From: Streptomyces sp. ALI-76-A
GTDB taxonomy: Bacteria; Actinomycetota; Actinomycetes; Streptomycetales; Streptomycetaceae
Reading direction: 5' to 3'
Assembly (NCBI RefSeq): GCF_030287445.1
Contig: NZ_JASVWB010000002.1
Coordinates: 3,658,001 to 3,722,000 of the forward strand
DNA: 64,000 nt
Numbering within the stretch: position 1 is the stretch's first letter; the number at the start of each line of letters is the position of its first letter. The notes under the pieces are model-generated. The model was given only the letters and a program-made list of their open reading frames with translations, was not told where the DNA came from and ran no database searches. The position numbers and the translations under genes were made by a program. Shown in pieces: positions 1 to 10,717 of this stretch.

Positions 1-153
1 GAACTGCCAGGATCTGCTGGTCACTTGAGTTCCTCCCCCGCGTTCGGGCGCGCGGAAGGAGGGGGTCCGGTCCTGGGGGGTCCGCGCGCGCGTGTTCAAC
101 GCGTGTAGTCAAGTGACGACATTGGACTAGAGGTTGGCGAGAAAAGACAGACC

Positions 154-183
154 TTGACTTGGACAGGTCAATTGCACTATGCG
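154..183 (+). promoter_or_regulatory. Candidate vegetative promoter
   Basis: TTGACT at 154-159 and TATGCG at 178-183 are separated by 18 bases, a plausible -35/-10 pair for the main Streptomyces sigma factor. An imperfect inverted repeat (GACCT...AGGTC, about 150-169) overlaps the -35 box and could bind a repressor. The first gene downstream starts only at 558, so a transcript from here would carry a leader of roughly 370 bases. Confidence 0.4.
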
Positions 184-199
184 GAGCAGGTGTCCGATT

Positions 200-335
200 T
201 GCGAACACCGGAGCGAGGCCGGAGCACGGTCACCGGGAGACCCGCGGGAGACCGGAGGACGGCCGGAGAACGGCCGGAGAACGTCCGGACCATGGCTGGA
301 GTGATGCAGGAGTGATGCCGGAGTGACGTGAGAAG
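200..335. repeat. Purine-rich imperfect short repeats in the leader
   Basis: The stretch is built from variants of CCGGAGAACG and GGAGTGATGC repeated about ten times in succession. No frame through it looks like a genuine Streptomyces coding sequence. The rest of 1-557 holds the candidate promoter at 154-183 and otherwise nothing I can identify. Confidence 0.45.
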
Positions 336-557
336 GCGACGCCAGGGCGCTGTCGAACGGGCGCGCGGTTCTGTCCACTTGCTGGACGCCATGAACCCGT
401 GCGCCCCCCGTGCTCCGGCACTGTTGGTCAGGTCACGCTTACCGTTCGTTCCACTCGGGCATGCAGGCGATTAGAGTCGATTGGCGGAACGCCCCGAATG
501 CGGCGGAAAGCCAGGCCGACGCCCCCGTGGACCCCCACTTCCGAGGACACGATTGCC

Positions 558-830
558 ATGCCTCGTCCGACTGTCACGCCTCTCCCGACGGCCGTACAGC
601 TCGCCTGCGGTGCGTGCACCGTGGTCTTCTCGACGCTCGCCATGCTGCTGCTGTCCCGGACGAGTTCGGCCGTGGGCATCGCGTTGATCGCCGTCGCGGC
701 ACTCGCCCTCGGGCTGCTGGTCGCGCTGAGGGTCCCGGTCCCGAAGTCCCGCCTGGTCGCGGTGAACCGGCCCGCCGTACAGCGGGCCGAGGCGACGGAA
801 CCGGCACAGGCGCCCGCGCGGGCGGCGTAG
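558..830 (+). CDS. Small two-helix membrane protein, unknown function
   Basis: This 90-residue protein starts at ATG 558, preceded by a GAGGA-like ribosome binding site. An upstream in-frame extension is possible but is low-complexity and has no ribosome binding site. Two hydrophobic segments, about residues 10-30 and 33-52, are followed by a short basic and Ala/Pro-rich cytoplasmic-looking tail ending in APARAA. No enzyme motif is visible and I do not recognise the family. It stands alone on the plus strand, tail to tail with the RDD genes. Its position behind a long structured leader suggests regulated expression, but that is inference. Confidence 0.6.
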   Translation: MPRPTVTPLPTAVQLACGACTVVFSTLAMLLLSRTSSAVGIALIAVAALALGLLVALRVPVPKSRLVAVNRPAVQRAEATEPAQAPARAA

Positions 831-906
831 CAGGCCCGGGGGGCCGCGGTGGCGTCCGGGCGGCCCGTGCGCGAGCGCGCCGTCTCCCGGCCCCGGTCGC
901 GGGCGG

Positions 907-1596
907 TCAGCCGGCGCTGACCACCACCGTCTTCGCCGCCTTGTCGTGCAGGCCCTGCTTGTAGGGCTTGTCGAAGAAGCTCCAGCCGCCCGAGATCGCG
1001 GTCCAGACGCAGGCGCAGCAGAAGGCGAACGGGATCCACAGCACCGCCGAGCGGATCAGCGCGCTCTGCACGGACGGCGTGGCGCCGTTGTCGAGGTTGG
1101 CCACCCGCATGCCCAGCCACTTCTTGCCGAGCGTCTGGCCCGACCTGGTGATCAGGTACGTGTCGTAGGCGATGTAGAGCACGGCGGCGACGACCGACTG
1201 CCCGAACGACTTGCCGGCCTCGAACTCGTCGCCGCTCACCTCGTACTCGTTGACGCCGAACGCCCAGGTGAGCAGCCAGACCACGACACCCACCAGGATC
1301 ATGTCGATGATCCGGGCGAGTGTGCGTCTGCCGCTGTCGGCCAGCGGCGGCATGCCGGCCAGCGGGTCCCCGGAGGCAGGACCACCGCCGTACGGGCCGC
1401 CGCCACCGCCATAGGGGTCGCCGCCGCCACCGCCGTAGGGGTCGCCGCCCGGGGGGCCACCGCCGTAGGGCCCGCCCGCAGAGGGCGGCGGCCGGCTGCC
1501 GTACGGCGAACCCGCGCCCTCGGCGGGCGGGGGCTGCTTCCTGAACGGGTCGTCTTCCGGCGGCCGGCCGGAGCCGGGGGGCGGTTCGGTGCTCAT
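907..1596 (-). CDS. RDD family membrane protein
   Basis: The 229-residue protein starts at ATG 1596 (MSTEPPPG). Residues 1-88 are a disordered Pro/Gly/Tyr-rich cytoplasmic tail with repeated DPYGGGG blocks. The RDD domain follows (about 89-229), with the family features R-x3-R-I-I-D in the first helix (about 91-98), the loop GQTLGKKWLG between helices, and the terminal HDKAAKT. Three to four membrane segments are present. RDD proteins are small integral membrane proteins, some linked to ion or osmolyte transport; the substrate here is unknown. A second RDD gene lies 113 bases upstream on the same strand, so the two may be co-transcribed paralogues. Confidence 0.85.
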   Translation of the reverse strand: MSTEPPPGSGRPPEDDPFRKQPPPAEGAGSPYGSRPPPSAGGPYGGGPPGGDPYGGGGGDPYGGGGGPYGGGPASGDPLAGMPPLADSGRRTLARIIDMILVGVVVWLLTWAFGVNEYEVSGDEFEAGKSFGQSVVAAVLYIAYDTYLITRSGQTLGKKWLGMRVANLDNGATPSVQSALIRSAVLWIPFAFCCACVWTAISGGWSFFDKPYKQGLHDKAAKTVVVSAG

Positions 1597-1709
1597 GGCC
1601 CGAGTCGACCGCGAACCCCCCGCCCCCGCATCCGGCGAGCGGCCGTCCGGGGGACCGGATCCCGTGGTGCCCGCGATCCGGGCGCCCGTGATGCCCGCGC
1701 GGTGTCCGG

Positions 1710-3464
1710 TCAGCGCGCCACGAACGTGTGCGCGGCCTTGTCGTGCCAGCACTGGCGCCACGGCCGGTCGAACAGGCACCACAGGACGCCCAGGACACCG
1801 ATGGCGAGCAGCCCGGGCACGCTGTAGGCGAGCCAGCGGCGCAGGGCGGCACCGAAGGACGGGGGCTCGTGCCCCTCGATGTCCCGCACGTCCAGGCCGA
1901 ACAGCTTCTTGCCGAGGGTCCGGCCCCATTTGGCGGTGGGCAGCACCTCGTAGAGGACGCCGAAGACCAGCAGGACGGCGAGGACGATGCCGAGGTACGC
2001 AGACGTCGTGCCGTCGAGCAGCCAGACCGTGACGGTCTCGCCGGACAGCTTGGCCGCGTCGATCTTCTCGTTGACGTGGTCGAGCGCCTTGGCACCCAGC
2101 GGTACGGCGGCCACGGCGGTGACACCGGCGAGGACGACCGTGTCCACGAGCCGGGCGGCCAGCCGCTTGCCGAGCCCCGCGGGACGGGCCGACGACTGCC
2201 GCCGGGCGGCCGCCTGGAACACGTCGTCGACGGGCGGCTTCCAGGGCACGACCGGCTGGTCCTCGTCCGAGGCGCCGGCCAGCCGGTGCACCTGCTGCGC
2301 CCAGGAGGGCTGTCCGCCGCCGGAGCCGGCGGCCATGGGGGCGGAGCCGGAGGCGGACTCGGGGCCACCGGGCCGGGGCGCCCCGGGCTGGGGTCCGGCG
2401 GGCTGCTGCGGCACGTGCGGGGCGGCCGGCGGGATCGCCTGCTGCGGGCCGGAGAAGGCCGCCGGGGCGGCCGTCCCGGCTCCGTCGCCCGCGGGGCCCC
2501 GCGCGGTTGCCGCGCGGGCGACTGCGGCCTTCCCGGCGCCGAAGCCGGGGGCTTCGGGTGTGCCGGGGGACGGGGTCGCTCCGGCGGGCCCGGAGGCCTG
2601 GGGCGACGGGGACTGGGGCGGCGGAACCTGGGCGCCGGGTGCGCCCGGACCACCGGCCGGCCCGGCGGTGCCCGTGCCGGCTGCCGCCGGGAACTGGGCG
2701 CCGAACGCTCCCGGGGCCGCGCCCGGGGTGCCCGTGCTCCCCTGGTGCGCCCCCGCCGCCCCGCCCTGCCGGGCCGTGCGCGGGGAGAGCGCGCGGAAGG
2801 TCACGGTGCCCTCGTCGGCGGTGGGGCCGCCGGGGCCCGGGACGCCGGGAGTCGCCGCCCCTCCCCCGGGTCCGGCCGTGGGCCTGCGGAAGACGAACGT
2901 GCTGCCGCCGCCGGCGTCCCGCTCCGCGGGCGGGATCGTCGCGGTGCCGTCCGTACGGGCCGCGTGGCCCTCGGGCCGGGCCGGGCCGTCGGCCGGTTCC
3001 GCCGCACGCGGCAGCCGGGGGTCGGCGCTCTGCGGGCCTGCCTGCTGGGCGCCCTGCGGGGCACTCTGCTGAGCGCCCTGCGGAGGCGGTGACCCCCACG
3101 ACACCCGGCGGTCCTGGTCACCCCCGAAGCCGGACTGCCGGGAGCGTTCGGCGCCCCAGGCGGCGGCGGGCGGCGGCCGGTCGCCGTGCTGAGCGCCGGC
3201 CGCCGGGGCCGGGGCCGGGCCCGGCGCGCCGACCGGATCCTCGTCGAAGAAGTGCGGGCCCGTCTCCTCGACCGGGGCGGCCACGGCCGCCGGGCCGGAG
3301 CCGGGCGGCGGGGCGAGCGGTACGCCGTCCGTCGGTGCCGGACGGCTGGTGCCCGGCACCCAGGAGGCACCGTTCCAGTACCGGACGTATCCAGGAATGG
3401 ACGGGTCCGGGTAATACCCTTCGCGGGGCCTGTCGTCACCGGGGGCCGGGGTTGGGGCGCTCAT
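1710..3464 (-). CDS. DUF2510-RDD family membrane protein
   Basis: This 584-residue protein starts at ATG 3464 (MSAPTPAPGD). A DUF2510 module near residues 15-45 (GYYPDPSIPG...RYWNGASW) is followed by about 390 residues of Pro/Ala/Gly/Gln-rich low-complexity linker. A C-terminal RDD domain (about 440-584) has GLGKRLAARLVD in the first helix, GRTLGKKLFG in the loop and a terminal CWHDKAAHTF. DUF2510 is a short tryptophan-containing domain found at the N terminus of many actinobacterial membrane proteins; its function is unknown. The pairing with the next RDD gene suggests a shared membrane role. The long linker is probably variable between strains. Confidence 0.85.
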   Translation of the reverse strand: MSAPTPAPGDDRPREGYYPDPSIPGYVRYWNGASWVPGTSRPAPTDGVPLAPPPGSGPAAVAAPVEETGPHFFDEDPVGAPGPAPAPAAGAQHGDRPPPAAAWGAERSRQSGFGGDQDRRVSWGSPPPQGAQQSAPQGAQQAGPQSADPRLPRAAEPADGPARPEGHAARTDGTATIPPAERDAGGGSTFVFRRPTAGPGGGAATPGVPGPGGPTADEGTVTFRALSPRTARQGGAAGAHQGSTGTPGAAPGAFGAQFPAAAGTGTAGPAGGPGAPGAQVPPPQSPSPQASGPAGATPSPGTPEAPGFGAGKAAVARAATARGPAGDGAGTAAPAAFSGPQQAIPPAAPHVPQQPAGPQPGAPRPGGPESASGSAPMAAGSGGGQPSWAQQVHRLAGASDEDQPVVPWKPPVDDVFQAAARRQSSARPAGLGKRLAARLVDTVVLAGVTAVAAVPLGAKALDHVNEKIDAAKLSGETVTVWLLDGTTSAYLGIVLAVLLVFGVLYEVLPTAKWGRTLGKKLFGLDVRDIEGHEPPSFGAALRRWLAYSVPGLLAIGVLGVLWCLFDRPWRQCWHDKAAHTFVAR

Positions 3465-3701
3465 GTCCGTCGTCCCGTATCTGCTCGGGGGCCAAATGGG
3501 GGCCTCCACATCTATCAGACCGGCGCAACCCCCACCGCCGGTCCCGCCGGACGCGCCCCTTTCCGGGCAAGGGTGTGCATCGGCTTCACAGGCCCGGAAA
3601 AAAGTTCTCCGATTCCGCGTAATGCCCGCCTCCCCTCCCCGTCTCCTCTCGTACGGACCACCGCCGGCCCGTACGAGACAGCGCGAGAGAGGACACCCGC
3701 C

Positions 3702-4115
3702 ATGCACCACACCGTTGTCGAGCGCGAACTGGAGCTCGAACTCATCCTGTCCCCGGAGCGCAGCATCCCCGTCCCGGCCCGGCTCGCCTACCGCTCCGAC
3801 GACCCGTACGCCGTCCACGTCGCCTTCCACGTCACCTCCGACCGGCCGGTGTGCTGGACGTTCTCCCGCGACCTCCTGGTGGAGGGGGTGTTCCGGCCGA
3901 GCGGGCACGGGGACGTGCGGGTGTGGCCGGCGAAGGCGCGGGGCCGCGGCGTCGTCCTGATGGCGCTGAGTTCACCCGATGGTGACGCTCTCCTCCAGGC
4001 GCCGGCCGCCCAGGTGGCCGCCTGGCTGGAGCGGACGCTGCGGGTGGTGCCCCCGGGGAGCGAGGGCGAGCAGCTGGGCATCGACGACGCGCTCGACCAG
4101 CTGCTCGCCCGGTGA
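3702..4115 (+). CDS. ssgG: SsgA-like sporulation/cell division regulator SsgG
   Basis: The 137-residue product is a full-length SsgA-like protein (SALP), a family confined to morphologically complex actinomycetes that controls septum placement and spore-wall synthesis. Family features visible are ELELILSPE near the N terminus, DPYAVHVAFH, WTFSRDLLVEG and GDVRVWPAK, then an acidic C-terminal helix. The start is ATG 3702 behind a GAGAGAGGA stretch. I assign SsgG rather than SsgB or SsgA because the following genes (GlcD-type oxidase, TPR protein, hppD, asnC) match my memory of the S. coelicolor ssgG neighbourhood; SsgG there is reported to affect correct septum spacing. It converges with the oxidase gene, with only 26 bases between stops. 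Confidence 0.8.
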   Translation: MHHTVVERELELELILSPERSIPVPARLAYRSDDPYAVHVAFHVTSDRPVCWTFSRDLLVEGVFRPSGHGDVRVWPAKARGRGVVLMALSSPDGDALLQAPAAQVAAWLERTLRVVPPGSEGEQLGIDDALDQLLAR

Positions 4116-4141
4116 CCGTGCCGAAGTGGGCGGAGCAGGGG

Positions 4142-5542
4142 TCAGAACAGCTTGCCCGGGTTGAGGATGCCGAGCGGGTCGAACACCTGCTTGATCTGCC
4201 GTTGCAGTTCCACCCCGACCGGGCCGATCTCGCGTGCCAGCCACTCCTTCTTCAGGACGCCGACGCCGTGCTCACCGGTGATGGTGCCGCCGAGTTCCAG
4301 GCCGAGGGCCATGATGTCGTCGAAGGACTCCCGGGCGCGCCGGGACTCCTCGGGGTCCGCCGCGTCGAAGCAGACCGTGGGGTGGGTGTTGCCGTCGCCG
4401 GCGTGGGCGACGACTCCGATGGTGAGCTGGTGCTTCTCGGCGATCCGGTCGATCCCGTCGAGCATCTCGCCGAGCCGGGAGCGGGGCACGCACACGTCGT
4501 CGATCATCGTGGTGCCCTTGACCGCCTCCAGCGCGGTGAGCGACAGCCGGCGCGCCTGGAGCAGGAGTTCGGACTCGGCGGCGTCGTCGGCGGGGACGAC
4601 CTGGGTGGCGCCGGCCGCCTCGCACAGCGCGCCGAGGGCGGCGAGGTCGGCGGCCGGGTCCGCGGTGTCGAAGGCGGCCAGCAGCAGGGCCTCCGTGCTC
4701 TCCGGCAGTCCCATGTGCGCGAGGTCGTTGACGGCTTTCACCGTCGTACGGTCCATCAGTTCGAGGAGGGACGGCACGTGGCCGCCCGCCATGACGCGGC
4801 AGACGGCGTCGCAGGCGGCGGCCCCGGACGCGAACTCGGCCACCAGCACGAGCTGTTCGGGCGGCTGCGGTTTCAGCGCGAGGGTGGCGCGGACGACGAT
4901 GCCGAGGGAGCCCTCGGAGCCGACGAAGAGGCGGGTGAGGTCGTACCCGGCGACGCCCTTGGCGGTGCGGCGGCCGGTGGACATCAGGCGTCCGTCGGCC
5001 AGCACCACGTCCAGGCCGAGGACGTACTCCGCGGTCACCCCGTACTTCACGCAGCACAGGCCGCCCGACGCGGTGCCGATGTTGCCGCCGATCGTGCACA
5101 TCTCCCAGCTGGAGGGGTCGGGCGGGTAGCACAGACCGTGCTCGCCGACCGCGCGGGAGAGGGTCGCGTTGATGACGCCGGGTTCCACGACGGCGATGCG
5201 GTCGACCGGGTTGATCTCCAGGATCCGGTCCATCCTGGTGAGGGACAGCACGACGCAGCCGTCGGAGGCGTTGGCGCCGCCCGACAGGCCCGTGCGGGCG
5301 CCCTGCGGGACGACCGGGATCCGTAGCTCGGTGGCGGTGCGCATGACGTGCTGGACCTGCTCGACCGTGCGCGGCAGCACGACCGCCGCGGGCGCTCCGG
5401 CCGGGCAGAAGCCGGCCATGTCGTGGGCGTAGGAGGCCGTCACGTCCGGGTCGGTCAGGACGGCGTCGGCGGGCAGGCCGTCCAGCAGACGGTCGAAGAG
5501 GTTGCCGGTCGCTTCGTCGCGAGGCGCTTCGATACGGCTCAT
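4142..5542 (-). CDS. GlcD-type FAD-binding 2-hydroxyacid oxidase/dehydrogenase
   Basis: The 466-residue product has the two-domain layout of the glycolate oxidase GlcD / D-lactate dehydrogenase family. An FAD_binding_4 domain (about 40-180) contains the nucleotide-binding segments PQGARTGLSGG and CTIGGNIGTASGG. The C-terminal FAD-oxidase domain (about 215-465) contains HAGDGNTHPT and GEHGVGVLKKEWL. It should oxidise a 2-hydroxy acid such as D-lactate or glycolate to the 2-oxo acid and pass electrons to an acceptor. No GlcE/GlcF partner is encoded nearby, so it is probably a stand-alone flavoprotein. The start is ATG 5542; a GTG two codons upstream is possible. Confidence 0.85.
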   Translation of the reverse strand: MSRIEAPRDEATGNLFDRLLDGLPADAVLTDPDVTASYAHDMAGFCPAGAPAAVVLPRTVEQVQHVMRTATELRIPVVPQGARTGLSGGANASDGCVVLSLTRMDRILEINPVDRIAVVEPGVINATLSRAVGEHGLCYPPDPSSWEMCTIGGNIGTASGGLCCVKYGVTAEYVLGLDVVLADGRLMSTGRRTAKGVAGYDLTRLFVGSEGSLGIVVRATLALKPQPPEQLVLVAEFASGAAACDAVCRVMAGGHVPSLLELMDRTTVKAVNDLAHMGLPESTEALLLAAFDTADPAADLAALGALCEAAGATQVVPADDAAESELLLQARRLSLTALEAVKGTTMIDDVCVPRSRLGEMLDGIDRIAEKHQLTIGVVAHAGDGNTHPTVCFDAADPEESRRARESFDDIMALGLELGGTITGEHGVGVLKKEWLAREIGPVGVELQRQIKQVFDPLGILNPGKLF

Positions 5543-5640
5543 GATCACAGGTTCGCACCCCCGGCCATCGGTGTGAACCCCGTCTGCGGCAACCGCCGTA
5601 CAGCGGGGTCCGGGCGTCGTGCGGACGCACAGTGAGCGCC

Positions 5641-7065
5641 ATGGAGAACCACGAGGAGGCTCCCGCGCCGGTGCCGGGGCCCAAGGCAAGACGTGTCCTG
5701 GTCGCCTCCGTCGCCGGGTGTGCCGCCGTGCTCGGCGCGGTGCTGGCGCTGCTGCCCTGGGAGCGGACGGCGACCCGGGCGCCCGCCCCGGCACCGGGGG
5801 AACAGGCACGGGCGGCGGTCGCCGCGGGCGTGCCGGCCGCGCTGCCCGATCTGGCGGTGCTGATCGGGGAGCGCGAGGCCCGGGTGCGGGCGCACCCCCG
5901 GGACGCCCGGTCCTGGGCGGTGCTCGGCATGGCCTATGCGGAGCAGGGGCGGCGCACCGCGGACCCCGCGTACTACCCGAGGGCCGAGGCGGCCCTGCGG
6001 ACCTCGCTGAGAGTGCGCGTGAAGGGGAACACGGAGGCGCTCGGCGGGCTGGCCGCCCTCGCCAACGCGCGCCGGGACTTCCCGGCCGCGCGGAAGTGGG
6101 CCGAGGCCGCGCGGAAGCTGGCACCCGGGCGCTGGACGGTGTATCCGCCGCTGATCGACGCCTGCGCCGGACTCGGTGACCACAAGGCGGCCGGGCGTGC
6201 TCTGGAGCGGCTGATGGAGCTGCGCTCCGGGCCGGACGTGATGGCGCGGGCCGCGGCCGTCTACTGGGACCGGGGGTGGCGGGAGGACGCGGCGGCCCAG
6301 CTCGCCGACGCGGCGGCGGCGGCCGAGGCGCCGGCCGAGCGGGCGGCGTACCTGGAGCGGGCCGGGCAGCTGGCCTGGGAGCGCGGCGACCCGGCGGACG
6401 CGCTGCGGCACTTCCAGGAGGCCGTGCGTCTCGACCCCGACCAGCGGGCCGCGCAGGCCGGGCAGGGGCGGGCGCTGGCCGCGCTGGGCCGGACGACGGA
6501 GGCGCTGAACGCCTACCGGGTGGCGCTGGCCAAGCAGCCGTCCCCGCAGTACGCGCTGGAACTGGGCGAGCTGTACGAGTCGCTGGGGCTCGGGCAGGCG
6601 GCGGGGGTGCAGTACGACCTGCTGCGGGCGCGGGTGCGCGGCGCCGCCGCGGGCGGGGCCGACGAGGAGCTGGTGCTCGGGCGGTTCGAGGCGGACCACG
6701 GGGATCCGCGGGCCGCGGTGCGGCGACTGCGGGCCGAGTGGGCCCGGCAGCCGGGCACCGCGGTGGCCGACGCGCTGGGCTGGGCGCTGCACCGGGCCGG
6801 GCAGCACCGGGAGGCGCTGCGGTTCGCGACCCTGGCGACGGACGAGGCCAAGGGGGGTGGCGTGCGGAGTGCGCCGTACGCCTACCACCGGGGCGTGATC
6901 GAGCGGGCGCTGGAGCGGTACGGGCCGGCCCGCAGGCACCTCCAGGAGGCGCTGCGGATCAACCCGTACTTCTCGCCGGTCCACGCGCGGGCGGCCCGGG
7001 CGGCGCTGGCGGAGCTGGGTGAGCCGTCCGTGATGGACGTGCCCGTGATGGACGCGAAGCGGTGA
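5641..7065 (+). CDS. Membrane-anchored TPR protein
   Basis: About 474 residues from ATG 5641; a GTG at 5632 would add three residues. One N-terminal transmembrane helix (about 17-37) follows a short basic segment, so most of the protein is probably extracytoplasmic. The rest is a solenoid of tetratricopeptide repeats from about residue 75 onward, with motifs such as AWAVLGMAYAEQGRR, DPADALRHFQEAVRLDPDQ and the last repeat ARRHLQEALRINPYFSPVHA. TPR arrays mediate protein-protein contacts; no catalytic domain is present and the partner is unknown. The gene converges on hppD with no intervening base: its TGA abuts the hppD TAG. Confidence 0.75.
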   Translation: MENHEEAPAPVPGPKARRVLVASVAGCAAVLGAVLALLPWERTATRAPAPAPGEQARAAVAAGVPAALPDLAVLIGEREARVRAHPRDARSWAVLGMAYAEQGRRTADPAYYPRAEAALRTSLRVRVKGNTEALGGLAALANARRDFPAARKWAEAARKLAPGRWTVYPPLIDACAGLGDHKAAGRALERLMELRSGPDVMARAAAVYWDRGWREDAAAQLADAAAAAEAPAERAAYLERAGQLAWERGDPADALRHFQEAVRLDPDQRAAQAGQGRALAALGRTTEALNAYRVALAKQPSPQYALELGELYESLGLGQAAGVQYDLLRARVRGAAAGGADEELVLGRFEADHGDPRAAVRRLRAEWARQPGTAVADALGWALHRAGQHREALRFATLATDEAKGGGVRSAPYAYHRGVIERALERYGPARRHLQEALRINPYFSPVHARAARAALAELGEPSVMDVPVMDAKR

Positions 7066-8816
<1,751 letters not shown>

Positions 8817-8838
8817 CGCCGACCCGAGGTGAGCGGAT

Positions 8839-9486
8839 GTGAACTTCTGGGAGTACCTGGGCAGCCGCCACCAGCAACTGCTGACGGACGCCTACCAACA
8901 CGCGAGCGCCGTCTTCCAGTGCATGGTCGTGGCGACGCTGATCGGCGTGCTGATCGGTGTGGTCACCTACCGCAGCGAGTGGGCCGGCACCGTCGCGACC
9001 ACCACCACCTCGACGATCCTGACCATTCCCTCGCTGGCGATGATCGGTCTGCTGGTCCCGGTCGTGGGCCTGGGCGTCCCGCCGACCGTGATCGCGCTGA
9101 CGCTGTACGGGCTGCTGCCGGTCGTGCGCAACGCGATCGTCGGCCTGCGCGGGGTGGATCCCTCGCTGGTGGACGCGGCGAAGGGCATCGGGATGTCCCG
9201 CGTGACGCGGCTGACGCGGGTCGAGCTGCCGCTGGCCTGGCCGCCGATCCTGACCGGGATCCGGGTCTCGACGCAGATGCTGATGGGCATCGCGGCGATC
9301 GCCGCCTACGCCTCCGGCCCCGGCCTCGGCAACGTGATCTTCCGCGGCCTCGCCTCCCTGGGCAGCAAGAACGCGATCAACCAGGTACTCGCGGGCACGC
9401 TCGGGATCATCATCCTGGCCCTGTTGTTCGACGCCGCGTACGTCCTGATCGGGCGGCTGACCATCCCCAGGGGGATCCGTGCCTGA
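8839..9486 (+). CDS. OpuC/ProW-type ABC transporter permease
   Basis: The 215-residue integral membrane protein has five or six hydrophobic segments. It contains the binding-protein-dependent permease (EAA) signature in the form VDAAKGIGMSRVTRLTRVELPLAWPPIL (about residues 113-140), which contacts the ATPase. The sequence is typical of the OpuCB/YehW permeases that import glycine betaine, choline or related quaternary amines. The start is GTG 8839, behind a weak GGTGAGCGGA site. It is the first gene of a four-gene operon and overlaps the ATPase gene by 8 bases, implying translational coupling. Confidence 0.88.
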   Translation: MNFWEYLGSRHQQLLTDAYQHASAVFQCMVVATLIGVLIGVVTYRSEWAGTVATTTTSTILTIPSLAMIGLLVPVVGLGVPPTVIALTLYGLLPVVRNAIVGLRGVDPSLVDAAKGIGMSRVTRLTRVELPLAWPPILTGIRVSTQMLMGIAAIAAYASGPGLGNVIFRGLASLGSKNAINQVLAGTLGIIILALLFDAAYVLIGRLTIPRGIRA

Positions 9487-10717
9487 GCCGGCGGCCTCCG
9501 GTGCCTCCATCGAGCTGGAGCACCTCACCAAGCGGTATCCGGGCAGTCCCGCTCCCGCCGTCGACAACGTCACCCTGCGGATCGACGCGGGCGAGACCGT
9601 CGTCCTCGTCGGCCCGTCGGGGTGCGGCAAGTCGACGACGCTCAAGATGATCAACAGGTTGATCGAGCCGTCCGGCGGCCGCATCCGCATCAACGGCGAG
9701 GACGTCACCCACATGGACCCGGTCAGGCTGCGCCGGCAGATCGGGTACGCCATCCAGTCCTCCGGCCTCTTCCCGCACATGACCGTCGCCCAGAACATCG
9801 CGCTCGTCCCGAGGATGCTCGGCTGGCCGAAGGCGCGGATCGGGGAGCGGGTGGAGGAGATGCTCGACCTCGTCGGGCTGGACCCGGGCGAGTTCCACGG
9901 CCGCTATCCGCGCGCGCTGTCCGGAGGGCAGCAGCAACGCGTGGGCGTGGCGCGGGCGCTGGCGGCCGACCCGCCGGTCCTGTTGATGGACGAGCCGTTC
10001 GGCGCGGTCGACCCGATCACCCGGGACCACCTCCAGGACGAGCTGATCAGGGTGCAGCACGAGCTGCACAAGACGATCGTCTTCGTCACGCACGACTTCG
10101 ACGAGGCCATCAAGCTGGGCGACCGGATCGCGGTGCTGCGGGAGCGGTCGCACATCGCCCAGTTCGACACCCCGGAGGCGATCCTCACCAACCCGGCCGA
10201 CGACTTCGTGTCCGGTTTCGTGGGCGCGGGGGCGGCGCTGAAGCGGCTGAACCTGACCCGCGTCCGGGATGTCGAGATCACCGAGTATCCGACGGTCACC
10301 GTGGACGACCCGCTCCAGGAGATCTTCAGCAAGCTCCGGTCCAGCGGCACGAACGAGATCCTGCTGCTCGACAAGCGCGGCCGGCCCTACAAGTGGCTGC
10401 GCCGCGGTGACCTGATGCGTGCCAGGGGTTCGCTGGCCCGCGCCGGGACGCTGGTGCACGACACGGTGACCCGGGAGGCGACCGTGCGGGACGCGCTGGA
10501 GGCGGTGCTCACCGACAGCTCGGGGCGGGTGCCGGTCACCGGCCGGCGCGGCGAGTACACGGGCGTGGTCGACGTGGAGACGCTGATGAACTCCGTGCAC
10601 GAACTCCTGGAGGCCGACCGGCTGGAGGCGATGGCGCACCGGCACGATCTGGAGGACCTGCGGGCCGCGCAGACGCACGCCGAGCAGGAGGGCGCCGGAA
10701 GGGAGCGGACGGCGTGA
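9479..10717 (+). CDS. Glycine betaine/choline-type ABC transporter ATP-binding protein with CBS domains
   Basis: The 412-residue ATPase has a Walker A GPSGCGKST (about 44-52), the Q-loop, the ABC signature LSGGQQQRVGVARALA, Walker B VLLMDEPFGAVD and the switch His in IVFVTHDFDEAI. The C-terminal third (about 265-390) carries a pair of CBS-like repeats. In OpuA/OpuC-type importers CBS domains sense ionic strength and gate osmolyte uptake. The start is GTG 9479, overlapping the upstream permease by 8 bases; the stop overlaps the next permease by 4 bases (GTGA). Confidence 0.92.
   Translation: MPEPAASGASIELEHLTKRYPGSPAPAVDNVTLRIDAGETVVLVGPSGCGKSTTLKMINRLIEPSGGRIRINGEDVTHMDPVRLRRQIGYAIQSSGLFPHMTVAQNIALVPRMLGWPKARIGERVEEMLDLVGLDPGEFHGRYPRALSGGQQQRVGVARALAADPPVLLMDEPFGAVDPITRDHLQDELIRVQHELHKTIVFVTHDFDEAIKLGDRIAVLRERSHIAQFDTPEAILTNPADDFVSGFVGAGAALKRLNLTRVRDVEITEYPTVTVDDPLQEIFSKLRSSGTNEILLLDKRGRPYKWLRRGDLMRARGSLARAGTLVHDTVTREATVRDALEAVLTDSSGRVPVTGRRGEYTGVVDVETLMNSVHELLEADRLEAMAHRHDLEDLRAAQTHAEQEGAGRERTA

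Noticed and set aside
127-421. Overlapping minus-strand reading frames of 60-80 codons
   Set aside because: They run through imperfect nucleotide repeats, overlap each other in all frames and have no ribosome binding site; high G+C makes such frames common by chance.
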